Shown here piece by piece: positions 25,498 through 33,266 of a stretch of 64,000 nt of DNA. The DNA lies in contig NZ_JAGSYG010000007.1 in NCBI RefSeq assembly GCF_025685655.1, positions 225,118-289,117 of the forward strand, given 5' to 3'. The notes below the pieces were generated by a model. The model searched no databases, had not been told where the DNA came from, and saw only the letters and a program-made list of their open reading frames with translations. Origin of the DNA: Acidicapsa ligni (GTDB lineage Bacteria; Acidobacteriota; Terriglobia; Terriglobales; Acidobacteriaceae). The position numbers and the translations under genes are program-made. Numbering within the stretch: the stretch's first letter is position 1; each line of letters starts with the position of its first letter.

Positions 25498-26562
25498 ATG
25501 GGCATTTTTGCGAAGTTCAAGCAATATTACGATGAAGCCTACTGTTTAAATCACTTCCCCTCAAGCCGTGAGTTATTTGCGGCAAAGCGCGTCTACTTCT
25601 ATTACGGGTTTCTCGGAGATCGCAACTTCGGCGATGAGTTGGTCTTCGATGCAGCCCGTCATCTCTTTAGTCCCGATCTTGTCGTTCCCGTACGTCGCAG
25701 AATGCCGCTGCACGTCGCACTCTTTACCCGTCTCAACAAAAAACGATTCGCCGGCATCATCGTTGGCGGTGGCACTCTCGTTGGCCCCAGCCTCTACAAC
25801 AAAGACTTTTTTCAGGAACTGATCGATCTCGGAAATCCCATCTTCATGCACGGTACCGGCATCCAGAAAATGCCGGTCTGGAATCAAGGCTGGAAGCTGT
25901 TCCTCAAGCGAAAAATCTTCGGTGGCGTTCGCGGTCCCATGTCCGTACAAAATATGTCGGGCTTTAAGGACGATATAAAAATCGTAGGTGACGCAGCCTT
26001 CGCTCTCTTCAACCCCGCTTCCACCGGAATCAAAGATCCCGAGAGCAAAACCGTTCTAATCAATCTCGGCGCACATGACGACTTTGAAAAAATCGGCGAG
26101 GCCAGAAAAGCCTTTGAAGCATTCGTCGCACAAATGATTCAGCTCGGCGCAAACGTAGAATTCTTTCCCTGCCACGACATCGACATCGAACTGGGGCTTC
26201 AGCTCAAGCAGCGCTATCCCTCCATTACCATGCTCAAGGTTCCTAAAAACTTCGAAGAGGCCAAGGCCCACTTCCAGCGCGCCACCTTCGCAGTCGGAGA
26301 GCGCCTGCACTTCGTGGTGATGTCCGTTCTCTCCGGCTGTCCATTCCTCTCCATCAACTACGCAAAAAAGCATGAAGACATGTTGCTGAGCGTAGGCCTC
26401 TCATCTTCAGGACTAGCTCCCAAAGATTTGACCCTCGAAAAAATTCGCACCGCATTCGATCAACGCGACAAAATCGACTGGGCCTCAGCCAACCAAAAAC
26501 TCAGCCATCTCCAATCCCTGCAAAAGCAACAAATGGCCGAATTCCAATCCGCCAAATCCTAA
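25498..26562 (+). CDS. Polysaccharide pyruvyl transferase family protein
   Basis: This 354-residue cytosolic protein has the CsaB/WcaK-type pattern: YFYYGFLGDRNFGDELVFDAA near the N-terminus, GIIVGGGTLVGPS, HGTGIQKMP and GGVRGPMSVQNM in the middle, and GERLHFVVMSVLSGCPFLSINY with the SxxY end. The family adds pyruvate ketals to surface polysaccharides, using phosphoenolpyruvate, or acts as related GT-B-like enzymes. The start codon follows the flippase stop after one base, so the two are one operon for making and exporting a surface glycan. No other glycan gene is adjacent. The precise acceptor is unknown. Confidence 0.85.
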   Translation: MGIFAKFKQYYDEAYCLNHFPSSRELFAAKRVYFYYGFLGDRNFGDELVFDAARHLFSPDLVVPVRRRMPLHVALFTRLNKKRFAGIIVGGGTLVGPSLYNKDFFQELIDLGNPIFMHGTGIQKMPVWNQGWKLFLKRKIFGGVRGPMSVQNMSGFKDDIKIVGDAAFALFNPASTGIKDPESKTVLINLGAHDDFEKIGEARKAFEAFVAQMIQLGANVEFFPCHDIDIELGLQLKQRYPSITMLKVPKNFEEAKAHFQRATFAVGERLHFVVMSVLSGCPFLSINYAKKHEDMLLSVGLSSSGLAPKDLTLEKIRTAFDQRDKIDWASANQKLSHLQSLQKQQMAEFQSAKS

Positions 26563-26720
26563 GACATCAACTTCAGACCTCAACCTCAACAACTCCCCAG
26601 CAATCCCATCCTTGACGCACCCTTTGCAACAAGGATGGGATAACAACTCTCTGCCACATCCCCAAGCAACCACGACGCACTCTCGAACAAACCTAGCACT
26701 GCCACACTCTGGGACTACAC

Positions 26721-26888
26721 CCCTTGCCGTTGCCGTTGTAGTTGTAGTGGCTTTTGCAGTTGTAGTTGTCGCTGCCGTTCTGTCTTGTCATTCCCGAAGG
26801 GAATCTGCTGTTAGCCGTGCCTTTGCTGTTATCCCTTGTCTTTGCCGCTGCCGTTCTGGCTGTCATTCCCGAAGGGAATCTGCTTCTC
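26721..26888 (-). repeat. Composite hairpin/hexamer repeat, copies D and E
   Basis: Cores begin at 26789 and 26864 (CATTCCCGAAGGGAATCTGC). Hexamer arrays precede each core: ccttgccgttgccgttgtag and related units from 26721, then cctttgctgtta units from 26820. Orientation matches copies A-C. Confidence 0.88.
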
Positions 26889-27091
26889 TACCCAAACCGA
26901 CCCACTACCCGAAAAACATAGCCACCGTCCCGCGCAAATCATCCCATCTAGTTAAGAAAAAACATAAGTCCGATAAGTAACAGTGAATCTTCGCAACAAA
27001 AACTGTCTCAAAAAATACATTTAAGCCTTTATTAATCCATCAAATAGCTTATTTTATGGATCCTTTACATTCACTTTCCATCCAAAATCAG
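26889..27091. other. AT-rich intergenic segment left of the skew switch
   Basis: The stretch after copy E is clearly AT-rich, especially 26941-27110 (runs of A and TTATTAATCC, TTATTTTATGG). No gene, terminator or exact DnaA box (TTATNCACA) was found by eye. It lies about 1.6 kb left of the GC-skew switch and could be an unwinding element. Confidence 0.35.
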
Positions 27092-28288
27092 TTACCTTAT
27101 GGAGTCCCTAAAGTACTGTAAAAAAATTAATATTCCGCTGGCGAAATTCTCTGGTAAACCAAGCAAACTTACGACAAGCCATCCAGCCTGCCCCATACCA
27201 AAAAAATAACCAGGATGCGCCCACACACCTAGGCTAAGCAGTTCTCCCACCGTCTTCTCGTCCGGCTGAACTGCGGGAATCCGCAAAATGGCATACCAGC
27301 CGCCCTCAACCTCCAATCTGTTCACGAGAATCTGCCCTTCTGCCTGCCGCGCAAGTTGCCGATCCAACTCGGCAAGATTGCCTGACACCCGCTCTCGAAT
27401 CTGGTCCTGCATCGCGGCCCGGCCAAGCAGCCAATCTGGCAAAGCCCTCTGTACCGGCGCATTCATTGAGAGATAGGTATCCGCCAGCACCTCCAGCCTC
27501 TCCATCGCCTCATCGGCACCCGGACCAGTCGCCACCAGCCATGCAGCCTTCATCTGCGGCAAACCGACAATCTTGCTTATCCCGCTCACTACAAAAACCA
27601 GAATTCCAAGTTCCCTTCCCAGAAAACTTGTCCTCGACTCCCCATTGGAAACCGGGTCGCCAAAACCGTAATCCAGGAACACCTCATCGACAATCAACGC
27701 CAGCCCGAACTCCCTGCAGACCTCCGCCAGCCGAATAGCCTCATCCACCTTCGTAAAATGCCCCGTCGGATTGTTCGGATGAACAAGCACAACCGCTCGC
27801 GTTCGAGCCGTAACCGCCCGTCGCAATCCCTCTATATCCAACTGCCAGCCATGGTCATATACCAGCGGAGCCGCAGCCAAAGTAACAACCTCAGCATCGG
27901 CAAGGTAATCAAACAAAGGGTAACTTGGGTTCGGGACCAGAATCTGATCTTCAGGATCGCAAAGCAATTTAAATAAGTAACCGTAAGCCTCACTGGTACT
28001 GGTAGTCAGCAAAACCCGTCGCGAATCTAGTCCGGTAACGCCATGCTCCGCATAATACTGACAAACAGCCTCCCTGGCTCGCACGCTCCCCTTTGGGTTG
28101 GGGTCATAGTCGAGTGCTGCTGCGTCGGCCAGAGGCGTTAACAGATCTGCAGGGTAGACAAAGCCGCATCTGGTTGGATTGGAAGCAGTTAGGTCAGAAA
28201 TCGGTTGGCCCGCAGCTAGTCTCTCGCGGTGAGCCTCGGCAAGTTCGCTCTCCTGGGTATTCCAATCCGTTCGCTTTGAAAACTTCAT
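27092..28288 (-). CDS. Class I/II pyridoxal-phosphate aminotransferase
   Basis: The 398-residue fold-type I enzyme has the family landmarks in order: SNPTRCGFVYP near the N-terminus, TTSTSEAYGYLFKLL, PNPSYPLFDYL, HPNNPTGHF, IVDEVFLDYGF and the PLP lysine in VVSGISKIVGLPQMK. The C-terminal GVWAHPGYFFGM segment is typical of aspartate/alanine-type enzymes. It transfers an amino group from an amino acid to a 2-oxo acid in the cytoplasm; the substrate pair is not deducible. The start has GAGAAAG upstream. It is divergent from a HAD hydrolase and lies beside the strand-composition switch. Confidence 0.9.
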   Translation of the reverse strand: MKFSKRTDWNTQESELAEAHRERLAAGQPISDLTASNPTRCGFVYPADLLTPLADAAALDYDPNPKGSVRAREAVCQYYAEHGVTGLDSRRVLLTTSTSEAYGYLFKLLCDPEDQILVPNPSYPLFDYLADAEVVTLAAAPLVYDHGWQLDIEGLRRAVTARTRAVVLVHPNNPTGHFTKVDEAIRLAEVCREFGLALIVDEVFLDYGFGDPVSNGESRTSFLGRELGILVFVVSGISKIVGLPQMKAAWLVATGPGADEAMERLEVLADTYLSMNAPVQRALPDWLLGRAAMQDQIRERVSGNLAELDRQLARQAEGQILVNRLEVEGGWYAILRIPAVQPDEKTVGELLSLGVWAHPGYFFGMGQAGWLVVSLLGLPENFASGILIFLQYFRDSIR

Positions 28289-28700
28289 ATCTTTCTCATT
28301 CCAAAATAGTTATTGTTCATTGCCCCGTCTTGCCGCAAATCCAGAGTGCAAAATAGAGGTGGCATCCGTTTCACAATACACGGAAGCGCGAGAGGAGAGC
28401 ACGTTGGCTCTGCGAGCAGTTGTTTTTGATTATGGAATGGTCCTCAGCAATCCACCTTATCTACCTGCAAGAGAACAACTTAAACTGATAAGCGGCCTCA
28501 CCGAAGATCAACTCGAACAACACTACTGGACCGACCGCCACGCCTACGATCGCGGCGATTTGACCGGCCTCCAATTCTGGCAAAACCTGGTCACAGCGGC
28601 CGAATTGACGCTCACTGCGGAGCAGATCGATGATCTCAATCGGCATGACGCCACGATGTGGACGACGATCAACCCCGAGATGCTTGAGTGGCGTAACGAG
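28090..28700. other. GC-skew switch, candidate replication origin region
   Basis: Left of here the + strand is C-rich across genes of both orientations; right of here it is G-rich across genes of both orientations. Hand counts: 28441-28620 has G 37 and C 61, while 28681-28920 has G 71 and C 43. A short G-rich patch (28081-28200, G 41 and C 26) precedes the final change, so the switch is spread over about 0.5 kb. A C-to-G change read left to right is the sign expected at an origin. It falls inside a HAD gene, so the functional origin would lie in a nearby gap. Confidence 0.6.
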
Positions 28701-29033
28701 CTGATTCAAAGCGGCTTAAAGACGGCAGTTCTATCGAATATGGGCGATTCCGTGCTGGAAAGCATTGAACAGAAGTTCGCGTGGATCAATGATTTTGATG
28801 TCCTGGTTTGGAGTTATCAGATTCGGATGGCCAAGCCTCAGCCGGAGATTTATGAGTATCTGCTTCAAAAGCTGGGGACTTTGCCGGAAGAGACGCTTTT
28901 TCTGGATGACAAGCTGGAAAATATCGAGGCAGCTCATCGGCTGGGAATGCTTGGAATCCAATTTTCTACGTTGGATCGGTTGCGGGAGGATTTGATTTCT
29001 GCCGGTTTGGATGCCTTTTTGCCTTTGCCTTAG
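28404..29033 (+). CDS. HAD-superfamily hydrolase, FDxGxV (YihX-like) variant
   Basis: About 209 residues. Motif I reads VVFDYGMVLSN: the nucleophile Asp is present but the usual second Asp is Gly, as in the YihX/epoxide-hydrolase-N subgroup. Motif II is VLSNMG, the motif III lysine is in RMAKPQPEIYEYLL and motif IV is FLDDKLENIEAA. A sugar-phosphate phosphatase is plausible. The TTG at 28404 has GAGAGGAGAG upstream and is preferred over earlier starts. The strand composition changes inside this gene, with the first 70 codons C-rich and the rest G-rich. Its stop codon is the left end of a 28-bp palindrome holding a parS-like site. Confidence 0.82.
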   Translation: MALRAVVFDYGMVLSNPPYLPAREQLKLISGLTEDQLEQHYWTDRHAYDRGDLTGLQFWQNLVTAAELTLTAEQIDDLNRHDATMWTTINPEMLEWRNELIQSGLKTAVLSNMGDSVLESIEQKFAWINDFDVLVWSYQIRMAKPQPEIYEYLLQKLGTLPEETLFLDDKLENIEAAHRLGMLGIQFSTLDRLREDLISAGLDAFLPLP

Positions 29034-29058
29034 GAATGTTCCACGTGGAACATTCCTA
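29031..29058. promoter_or_regulatory. parS-like site 1 (ParB centromere site) in a 28-bp palindrome
   Basis: The 16-bp core TGTTCCACGTGGAACA at 29037-29052 is a perfect palindrome and matches the chromosomal parS consensus (tGTTnCACGTGnAACa); the C/G variant is the one I recall from Pseudomonas. Perfect symmetry extends to 28 bp. Nothing else is recognised in the 303-bp gap 29034-29336 except the second site and an AT-rich stretch around 29110-29130. ParB binding is inferred. Confidence 0.8.
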
Positions 29059-29080
29059 GAAGCGGTTAAGTGCTCTGGAT

Positions 29081-29096
29081 TGTTCCACGTGGAGCA
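29081..29096. promoter_or_regulatory. parS-like site 2
   Basis: TGTTCCACGTGGAGCA differs from site 1 at one position. The centres of the two sites are 44 bp apart, close to four helical turns, so both face the same side of the DNA. Confidence 0.7.
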
Positions 29097-29336
29097 TTTT
29101 GAGGGGCGTAATTTTATGCAAATTATTTTTCCTCTTCACGGTACGGAAGTCATCTTTGGCTGCAATTTAGATTGCGCATGACTTCCTGTACGGCTCCTCC
29201 CAGATCCGCCTCTTATTTCTTCCTGACTCCCATTTCATTGATGTCGACAGGCTGCATGGGAAAAGTCGCTAATCTTTGCGCTTGCCAGTTGGTTTTGTAG
29301 CGGTATGATTCTCTTTCCAATCGAGCGAGGAAAGCG

Positions 29337-30107
29337 ATGTCGACTACCGACGAGATTCTCAGTGGGCTGGTGAACGCGTGGCTTAAGGGCCGGTTTCTAC
29401 TCCGGGTCGCGATGTTGTTTGGAGTATTGTGCGTGATTGCCGGGGCGGTCATTACGCAGATGGCGGACAAAAGCTCCCACCATACTTTCCTGTTTTTGAG
29501 CCCGTTTCTATCGCAGGTGCTTGCCTTCTCGGCTATCGGGATTGGGGCTGCTATCCTCGCCGCTATTTTCGGCCTTCATCGGTCGGTCGAAGAGGCAAAA
29601 GGCAACTTGAAGATCGAGGTCGCGGAGGAAAGACTTCGTGCGAATCCAGAGGAGCCGCAACTGGCCTGGGATGTAGCCCGCGAGAAGCTGGAGCGCTATC
29701 TCAATCGGAATCTCTCCCAGGTCAGATCGATATTCCTGCTTACGGTGTTTGTGATGCTGGTGGGATTTGCTCTGATTGCGATTGGCGCTTACCAGGCATT
29801 TCACGATCAGGCCCATTTTTCTGCATCGGTGTTGAGTGCTGTTTCCGGAGTTGTCGTCAGTTTCATCGGCGGGACGTTTCTTGTTCTGTATAAGGCGACG
29901 ATGGAGCAGGCCAGCAACTATGTCACGATTCTGGAGCGCATCAATGCTGTCGGCATGAGTGTGCAGATTTTGAAGTCGCTCGAAGAAGATCCAGAGTTGA
30001 GGCGGCAGTCCACGGCTGAGGTGGCGAAGCAACTGCTGCGCATGTACTCCGGGGATTTTTCGAATGTTGGGCGTTCGCAAAAATCCAAGGCTGCTCGTGT
30101 TGGTTAA
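29337..30107 (+). CDS. Two-transmembrane protein resembling the cyanobacterial TRADD-N-associated membrane domain
   Basis: This 256-residue protein has an N-terminal hydrophobic pair (about 23-43 and 57-78) and a charged amphipathic helix (EEAKGNLKIEVAEERLRAN). The segment AWDVAREKLERYLNRNLSQVRSIFLLTVFVMLVGFALIAIG leads into a second membrane pair (about 130-180). It ends with a cytosolic helix rich in MEQASNY and SVQILKSLEEDPE. The LExYxxRNLxQ-x3-IF-then-TM pattern resembles the CyanoTRADDas_TM family, which occurs in putative signalling or conflict proteins. The start has GAGGAAAG upstream. No partner effector is adjacent. The family call is from memory and the function is unknown. Confidence 0.6.
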   Translation: MSTTDEILSGLVNAWLKGRFLLRVAMLFGVLCVIAGAVITQMADKSSHHTFLFLSPFLSQVLAFSAIGIGAAILAAIFGLHRSVEEAKGNLKIEVAEERLRANPEEPQLAWDVAREKLERYLNRNLSQVRSIFLLTVFVMLVGFALIAIGAYQAFHDQAHFSASVLSAVSGVVVSFIGGTFLVLYKATMEQASNYVTILERINAVGMSVQILKSLEEDPELRRQSTAEVAKQLLRMYSGDFSNVGRSQKSKAARVG

Positions 30108-30174
30108 TGGATCGATTCGCTTTTGTCTGCGGGGCAGCCCTGTTCTCTGGGTTGAGGGGCTGAGGCTTGGGCCG

Positions 30175-30280
30175 GTAGAAGCAGATTCCCCTCGGGAATG
30201 ACAGACAGAAAAACAAGGGCAACTGCCGTTACAACTGCAACGGCAAGAACAACTGCAAGGGCAAGTGCAACGGTACACCC
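30175..30280 (+). repeat. Composite hairpin/hexamer repeat, copy F
   Basis: The core GAAGCAGATTCCCCTCGGG starts near 30178, with loop variant CTC. It is followed by GACAGACAG and hexamers of the AAcTGC/AAgGGC type to about 30280. Orientation is opposite to copies A-E. Confidence 0.85.
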
Positions 30281-30321
30281 TTGTTGGTGAACTCTGCATC
30301 GGAGTTGGGAGGAGGAATACC

Positions 30322-30498
30322 ATGATGACTTCCAACGAGCCACTGATTGAAGAACCGGATTACAACGAGCCTGTGGGCTATCAGGATACAGATGATGAGT
30401 CGGATACTTCGGATGAAGAGGACATTCTGGATGATGTCGACGAGACCGATGACGAGGACGAATTGCCGCTGGATGAGGATGTTGAGCGGCATGCTTAG
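30322..30498 (+). CDS. Small highly acidic protein
   Basis: This 58-codon frame starts MMTSNEPLIEEPDYNEP and then becomes a nearly uninterrupted Asp/Glu tract (DDESDTSDEED, DDVDETDDEDELPLDEDVE). A clear ribosome site, GGGAGGAATACC, precedes the first ATG, which is the main reason to accept it. The net charge is strongly negative, and no fold, signal or membrane segment is evident. It lies between two hairpin repeats, downstream of the two-TM protein. It could be a disordered binding or mimic protein. I do not recognise a family. Confidence 0.55.
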   Translation: MMTSNEPLIEEPDYNEPVGYQDTDDESDTSDEEDILDDVDETDDEDELPLDEDVERHA

Positions 30499-30540
30499 TT
30501 GCGGTGTTTAAGGATGTTGTGTTTTCTGTTGGTTGGAGAA

Positions 30541-30672
30541 AGTCAAGTGCAACTGCAAGGGCCGCTGCAAGGGCAAGTGCAGAAGCAGATTCCCTTCGGG
30601 AATGACAGCCAGAAAGACAAGAGCAACTACAACTACAAATGCAAAGGCAAAGGCAACTGCTGCTGCAACTGC
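30541..30672 (+). repeat. Composite hairpin/hexamer repeat, copy G
   Basis: The core AGAAGCAGATTCCCTTCGGG starts at 30581. Hexamer units (AAGTGC, AACTGC, AAGGGC) flank it on the left from 30545 and on the right (AAGAGC, AACTAC, AAAGGC, AACTGC) to about 30672. This is the clearest example of arrays on both sides. Confidence 0.88.
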
Positions 30673-30682
30673 TTTTGGTGGT

Positions 30683-32206
30683 TTAGAAAGGGCGGGCTAG
30701 TGGGGCTTTTTCTATGGCGGGGATTTGGAGGCGGAATGTGGTGCCTTTGCCTGGGGTGCTTTGTACATCGATTGAGCCGCCGTGGGCTGCGAGGATGGCG
30801 CGGGTGATGGCTAGTCCCATGCCGGAGCCTTTGGCAGCGCTTATTCCGCGTTGTCCGCGATAGAACTTTTCGAAGATTAGTGGCAGGTCGTAAGCGTCGA
30901 TGCCGGGACCTTCGTCTTCGACGAGGAACTCGACTTTGTCCGCTACACGGCGGCTTCGCAGGGTGATGCGTGTACCGGCTGGAGTATAGCGAGCGGCGTT
31001 TTCTAAAAGATGGCGCAGGACGCGGCCGATGAGTCGAGGATCGAACCAGACGGGCTTGTCCGGCCCTTCCACTGCGATGGCAACATAGTGAGCAGCGAGT
31101 TGGGTACGGGATGCCTCTGCGGCTTGTTCAAGCGTGGTGCGGGTGTGGAGGGGCACGAGTTCAACGCGGATGCTGTTGGAGTCAATCTCTGCCATCTCGA
31201 TGGCGTCCCCGATGAGCGTGTCGAGACGGAAGCTCTCTTCATCAATGATGGTGGCGAGTTCGGTACGAACCTCGGGGGTGAGGTTTTCGGCAGCTACTCC
31301 ATCTTCGTCCAGCAGAGTAGTGGCGGCGGCACGGATGGCGGTGAGCGGGGTACGCAGTTCGTGGGTGAGAGAGTCGATGAGTGCGTTGCGGAGACGCTCG
31401 GAGGAGCGGACTGCTTCGAGGCGAGTCGAAGCCTCGACTGCGGTTGCGCGGGTGAGCGCGATGGCCACCTGAGCGGCGACGGAGGTAGAGACTTCATGAG
31501 AGAGCGTGGAGGGTTTCAAGGCTAGAGCTCCGACGCTTTTCATACCGAAGACCAGGTTGATGGGCACGTAGTCGTTGGGTAGCTCGGGAGGAACTTCCCA
31601 GGAGCCTGGAAGCCGGCGGAGGACAAGGCGCATATCCGCAGGAGTATTGGGAAGAGATGAGTAGAGCTGATCCTGCTCTGCATGGCCTGCCGGCTCGGAC
31701 AGGCCGGGAGCGCGGACGTAGAGGAGAACGGCGTCGAGAGAGAAGATGCGTTCGATGAGAAGTGGAATGTCGCGGACGAGGCCCTGAGCGTCGTCGTGGA
31801 GCATCATCTCCTGACTGAGAGTGTAGAGTTGCTCGACATCCGCGCGGCGTTGCTCGGCCTGCTGGGTTTGACGGCGGGCGCGCTCGGCAACACGGCTGAC
31901 GACGATGCAGGAGGCGAAGTATGCAATCATTGCCAGCCAGTCCTGAAGGCCTGAGATCGTAAAAGATTTATAGGGAAAGAGGAAGTAGTAATCGAAGAGG
32001 ATAGCAGAGATAAGCGCGACAAAAAGAGAAAGCCTGGGGCCGACCTGGGTGGCGATCCAGACAACCAGCGTGAGATAGAGGATGCCGCAGGTGGTGCTAT
32101 TCGCCCGGAAAAAGTTCAGGAGGAGCGTCAGCAACAGCGGTACGGCAGCGTAGCCCAGCCATATCAGAATTAGACGAATTTTTGGTGTGATGCGTATGGA
32201 TTGCAT
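30683..32206 (-). CDS. kdpD: KdpD-like sensor histidine kinase lacking the N-terminal KdpD/Usp module
   Basis: The 507-residue protein starts directly with the four-TM DUF4118 region (about 10-105), then a coiled linker, a GAF-like domain (about 125-255) and the kinase core. The phospho-acceptor is H282 in SLTHELRTP. The ATP-binding boxes are LLENAARYTP (N), DEGPGID (G1), IFEKFYRG (F) and GSGMGLAI (G2). Full KdpD proteins are about 900 residues with a cytosolic KdpD and UspA-like domain before the membrane part; both are absent here. It is divergent from kdpE, with which it should form the potassium-responsive pair. How it senses potassium without the N-terminal module is open. Confidence 0.9.
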   Translation of the reverse strand: MQSIRITPKIRLILIWLGYAAVPLLLTLLLNFFRANSTTCGILYLTLVVWIATQVGPRLSLFVALISAILFDYYFLFPYKSFTISGLQDWLAMIAYFASCIVVSRVAERARRQTQQAEQRRADVEQLYTLSQEMMLHDDAQGLVRDIPLLIERIFSLDAVLLYVRAPGLSEPAGHAEQDQLYSSLPNTPADMRLVLRRLPGSWEVPPELPNDYVPINLVFGMKSVGALALKPSTLSHEVSTSVAAQVAIALTRATAVEASTRLEAVRSSERLRNALIDSLTHELRTPLTAIRAAATTLLDEDGVAAENLTPEVRTELATIIDEESFRLDTLIGDAIEMAEIDSNSIRVELVPLHTRTTLEQAAEASRTQLAAHYVAIAVEGPDKPVWFDPRLIGRVLRHLLENAARYTPAGTRITLRSRRVADKVEFLVEDEGPGIDAYDLPLIFEKFYRGQRGISAAKGSGMGLAITRAILAAHGGSIDVQSTPGKGTTFRLQIPAIEKAPLARPF

Positions 32207-32348
32207 ATTGGTTATATATCTTCAGTGCTCGATAGTGATGATAGTCCTTCAGAGCCGGATAGGGTAACTGATAAGGAAACCGTAAACGTCATGTGGTGCG
32301 TGGAATGCTGTAATAGATATGGCCGTGTTTGTAGAAAGGTTGGGGTCC

Positions 32349-33044
32349 ATGTCGGGACGAATTTTAGTAATCGACGACGAGTCGCAGATTACGAGGGTAC
32401 TGAGAACAGCGCTTATGGCGCAGGGATATAACGTACGGACGGCGAATGATCCTGAAGAGGGATTGCAGGTGTATCGGGAATGGGCTCCGGACCTGGTGAT
32501 TACCGATCTGATGATGCCGGGGATGACAGGGGTGGAAGTTTGCCGGGCTATTCGCGCACGAGGATCGACACCGGTGCTGGTGTTATCGGTGCGGGATCAT
32601 GAGCGGTCCAAGGTGGAGGCTTTGGATGCGGGTGCGGATGACTATGTTACGAAGCCGTTCAACATTCAGGAACTGCTGGCGCGGGTACGGGCGCATCTAC
32701 GGCGTGCTCCGGAACGAGTAGAGCACACGATCGAGGCTGGGGACTTTGTGCTGGATGGGCCTGCGCATTCGATTACAGTGCAGGGACGCGCAATTCACCT
32801 GACGCCGAAGGAGTTTGATTTGCTGTTGCACCTGGCGCGGAATGCGGGCAAGGTAATGACGCATCGGGCGCTGCTGACCTCGGTATGGGGTGCGCAGTCG
32901 GCGCATCAGCCGGAGTATCTGCGGGTGTTTGTGGGGCAGTTGCGGAAGAAGCTGGAGGCGGAGACTGGAAAGCAATATATCCAGACGGAGCCGTGGGTTG
33001 GGTATCGGTTTGTGGCGGAAGGATGGACGGGCGAGGACGCCTAA
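32349..33044 (+). CDS. kdpE: KdpE response regulator (OmpR family)
   Basis: This protein of about 231 residues has a receiver domain (ILVIDDESQ, phospho-acceptor D53 in LVITDLMMPG, Lys in YVTKPF). An OmpR/PhoB winged-helix DNA-binding domain follows (LTPKEFDLLLHLARNAGKV to TEPWVGYRF). The linker and effector end match KdpE closely. It should activate the kdp operon that begins 220 bp downstream on the same strand. The ATG at 32349 gives the usual KdpE N-terminus; an ATG at 32319 would add ten residues. It is divergent from the kinase with a 142-bp shared control region. Confidence 0.92.
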   Translation: MSGRILVIDDESQITRVLRTALMAQGYNVRTANDPEEGLQVYREWAPDLVITDLMMPGMTGVEVCRAIRARGSTPVLVLSVRDHERSKVEALDAGADDYVTKPFNIQELLARVRAHLRRAPERVEHTIEAGDFVLDGPAHSITVQGRAIHLTPKEFDLLLHLARNAGKVMTHRALLTSVWGAQSAHQPEYLRVFVGQLRKKLEAETGKQYIQTEPWVGYRFVAEGWTGEDA

Positions 33045-33080
33045 TGTTTGATGTTCTCTTTATGCTGTTTGCTGGATAGA

Positions 33081-33110
33081 GCCCCGCATAGGCGGGGCCT
33101 TATGTATTTT
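33081..33110 (+). terminator. Terminator after kdpE
   Basis: GCCCCGC (33081-33087) pairs with GCGGGGC (33092-33098), followed by a T-rich but broken run. It separates kdpE from the kdp structural operon. Confidence 0.65.
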
Positions 33111-33155
33111 GTTTTGTTGTATCTGGTGCCGGGTCAGATATCCTCTGCTAAAAAA

Positions 33156-33173
33156 TTCCTTATGCTTTCCTTA
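33156..33173 (+). promoter_or_regulatory. Candidate KdpE operator (11-bp-spaced direct repeat)
   Basis: TTCCTTA occurs at 33156-33162 and again at 33167-33173, an 11-bp period as expected for a dimer of an OmpR-family regulator. It lies about 95 bp upstream of the first small gene of the kdp operon. The assignment is by position and spacing only. Confidence 0.4.
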
Positions 33174-33266
33174 GATAACCTTTGTCCCAGTTAAATGCGT
33201 ACAGGCTCAGTCTTGAGTTACTGGACTAATTCCGTTCGGATTGCTCCAGAGAATGTGAGAGTTGCA

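Noticed and set aside
28404..28700. Composition break inside the HAD gene read as a gene fusion or transfer
   Set aside because: HAD motifs I to IV run through in order without a break; the change coincides with the strand-skew switch seen in all flanking genes.
29097..29336. DnaA boxes in the gap after parS
   Set aside because: The best match, TTATGCAAA near 29115, differs from TTATNCACA and has no companions, so no origin box cluster is claimed.
29508..30335. Leftward frame of 275 codons over the two-TM gene and repeat F
   Set aside because: Its N-terminal Cys/Ser-rich part is the hexamer array translated and the remainder is a shadow of the membrane protein.
16457..30672. Hexamer arrays and repeats considered as CRISPR or transposon ends
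   Set aside because: There are no regular spacers, no cas genes, no transposase and no flanking target duplications; the copies are dispersed and carry a short hairpin.
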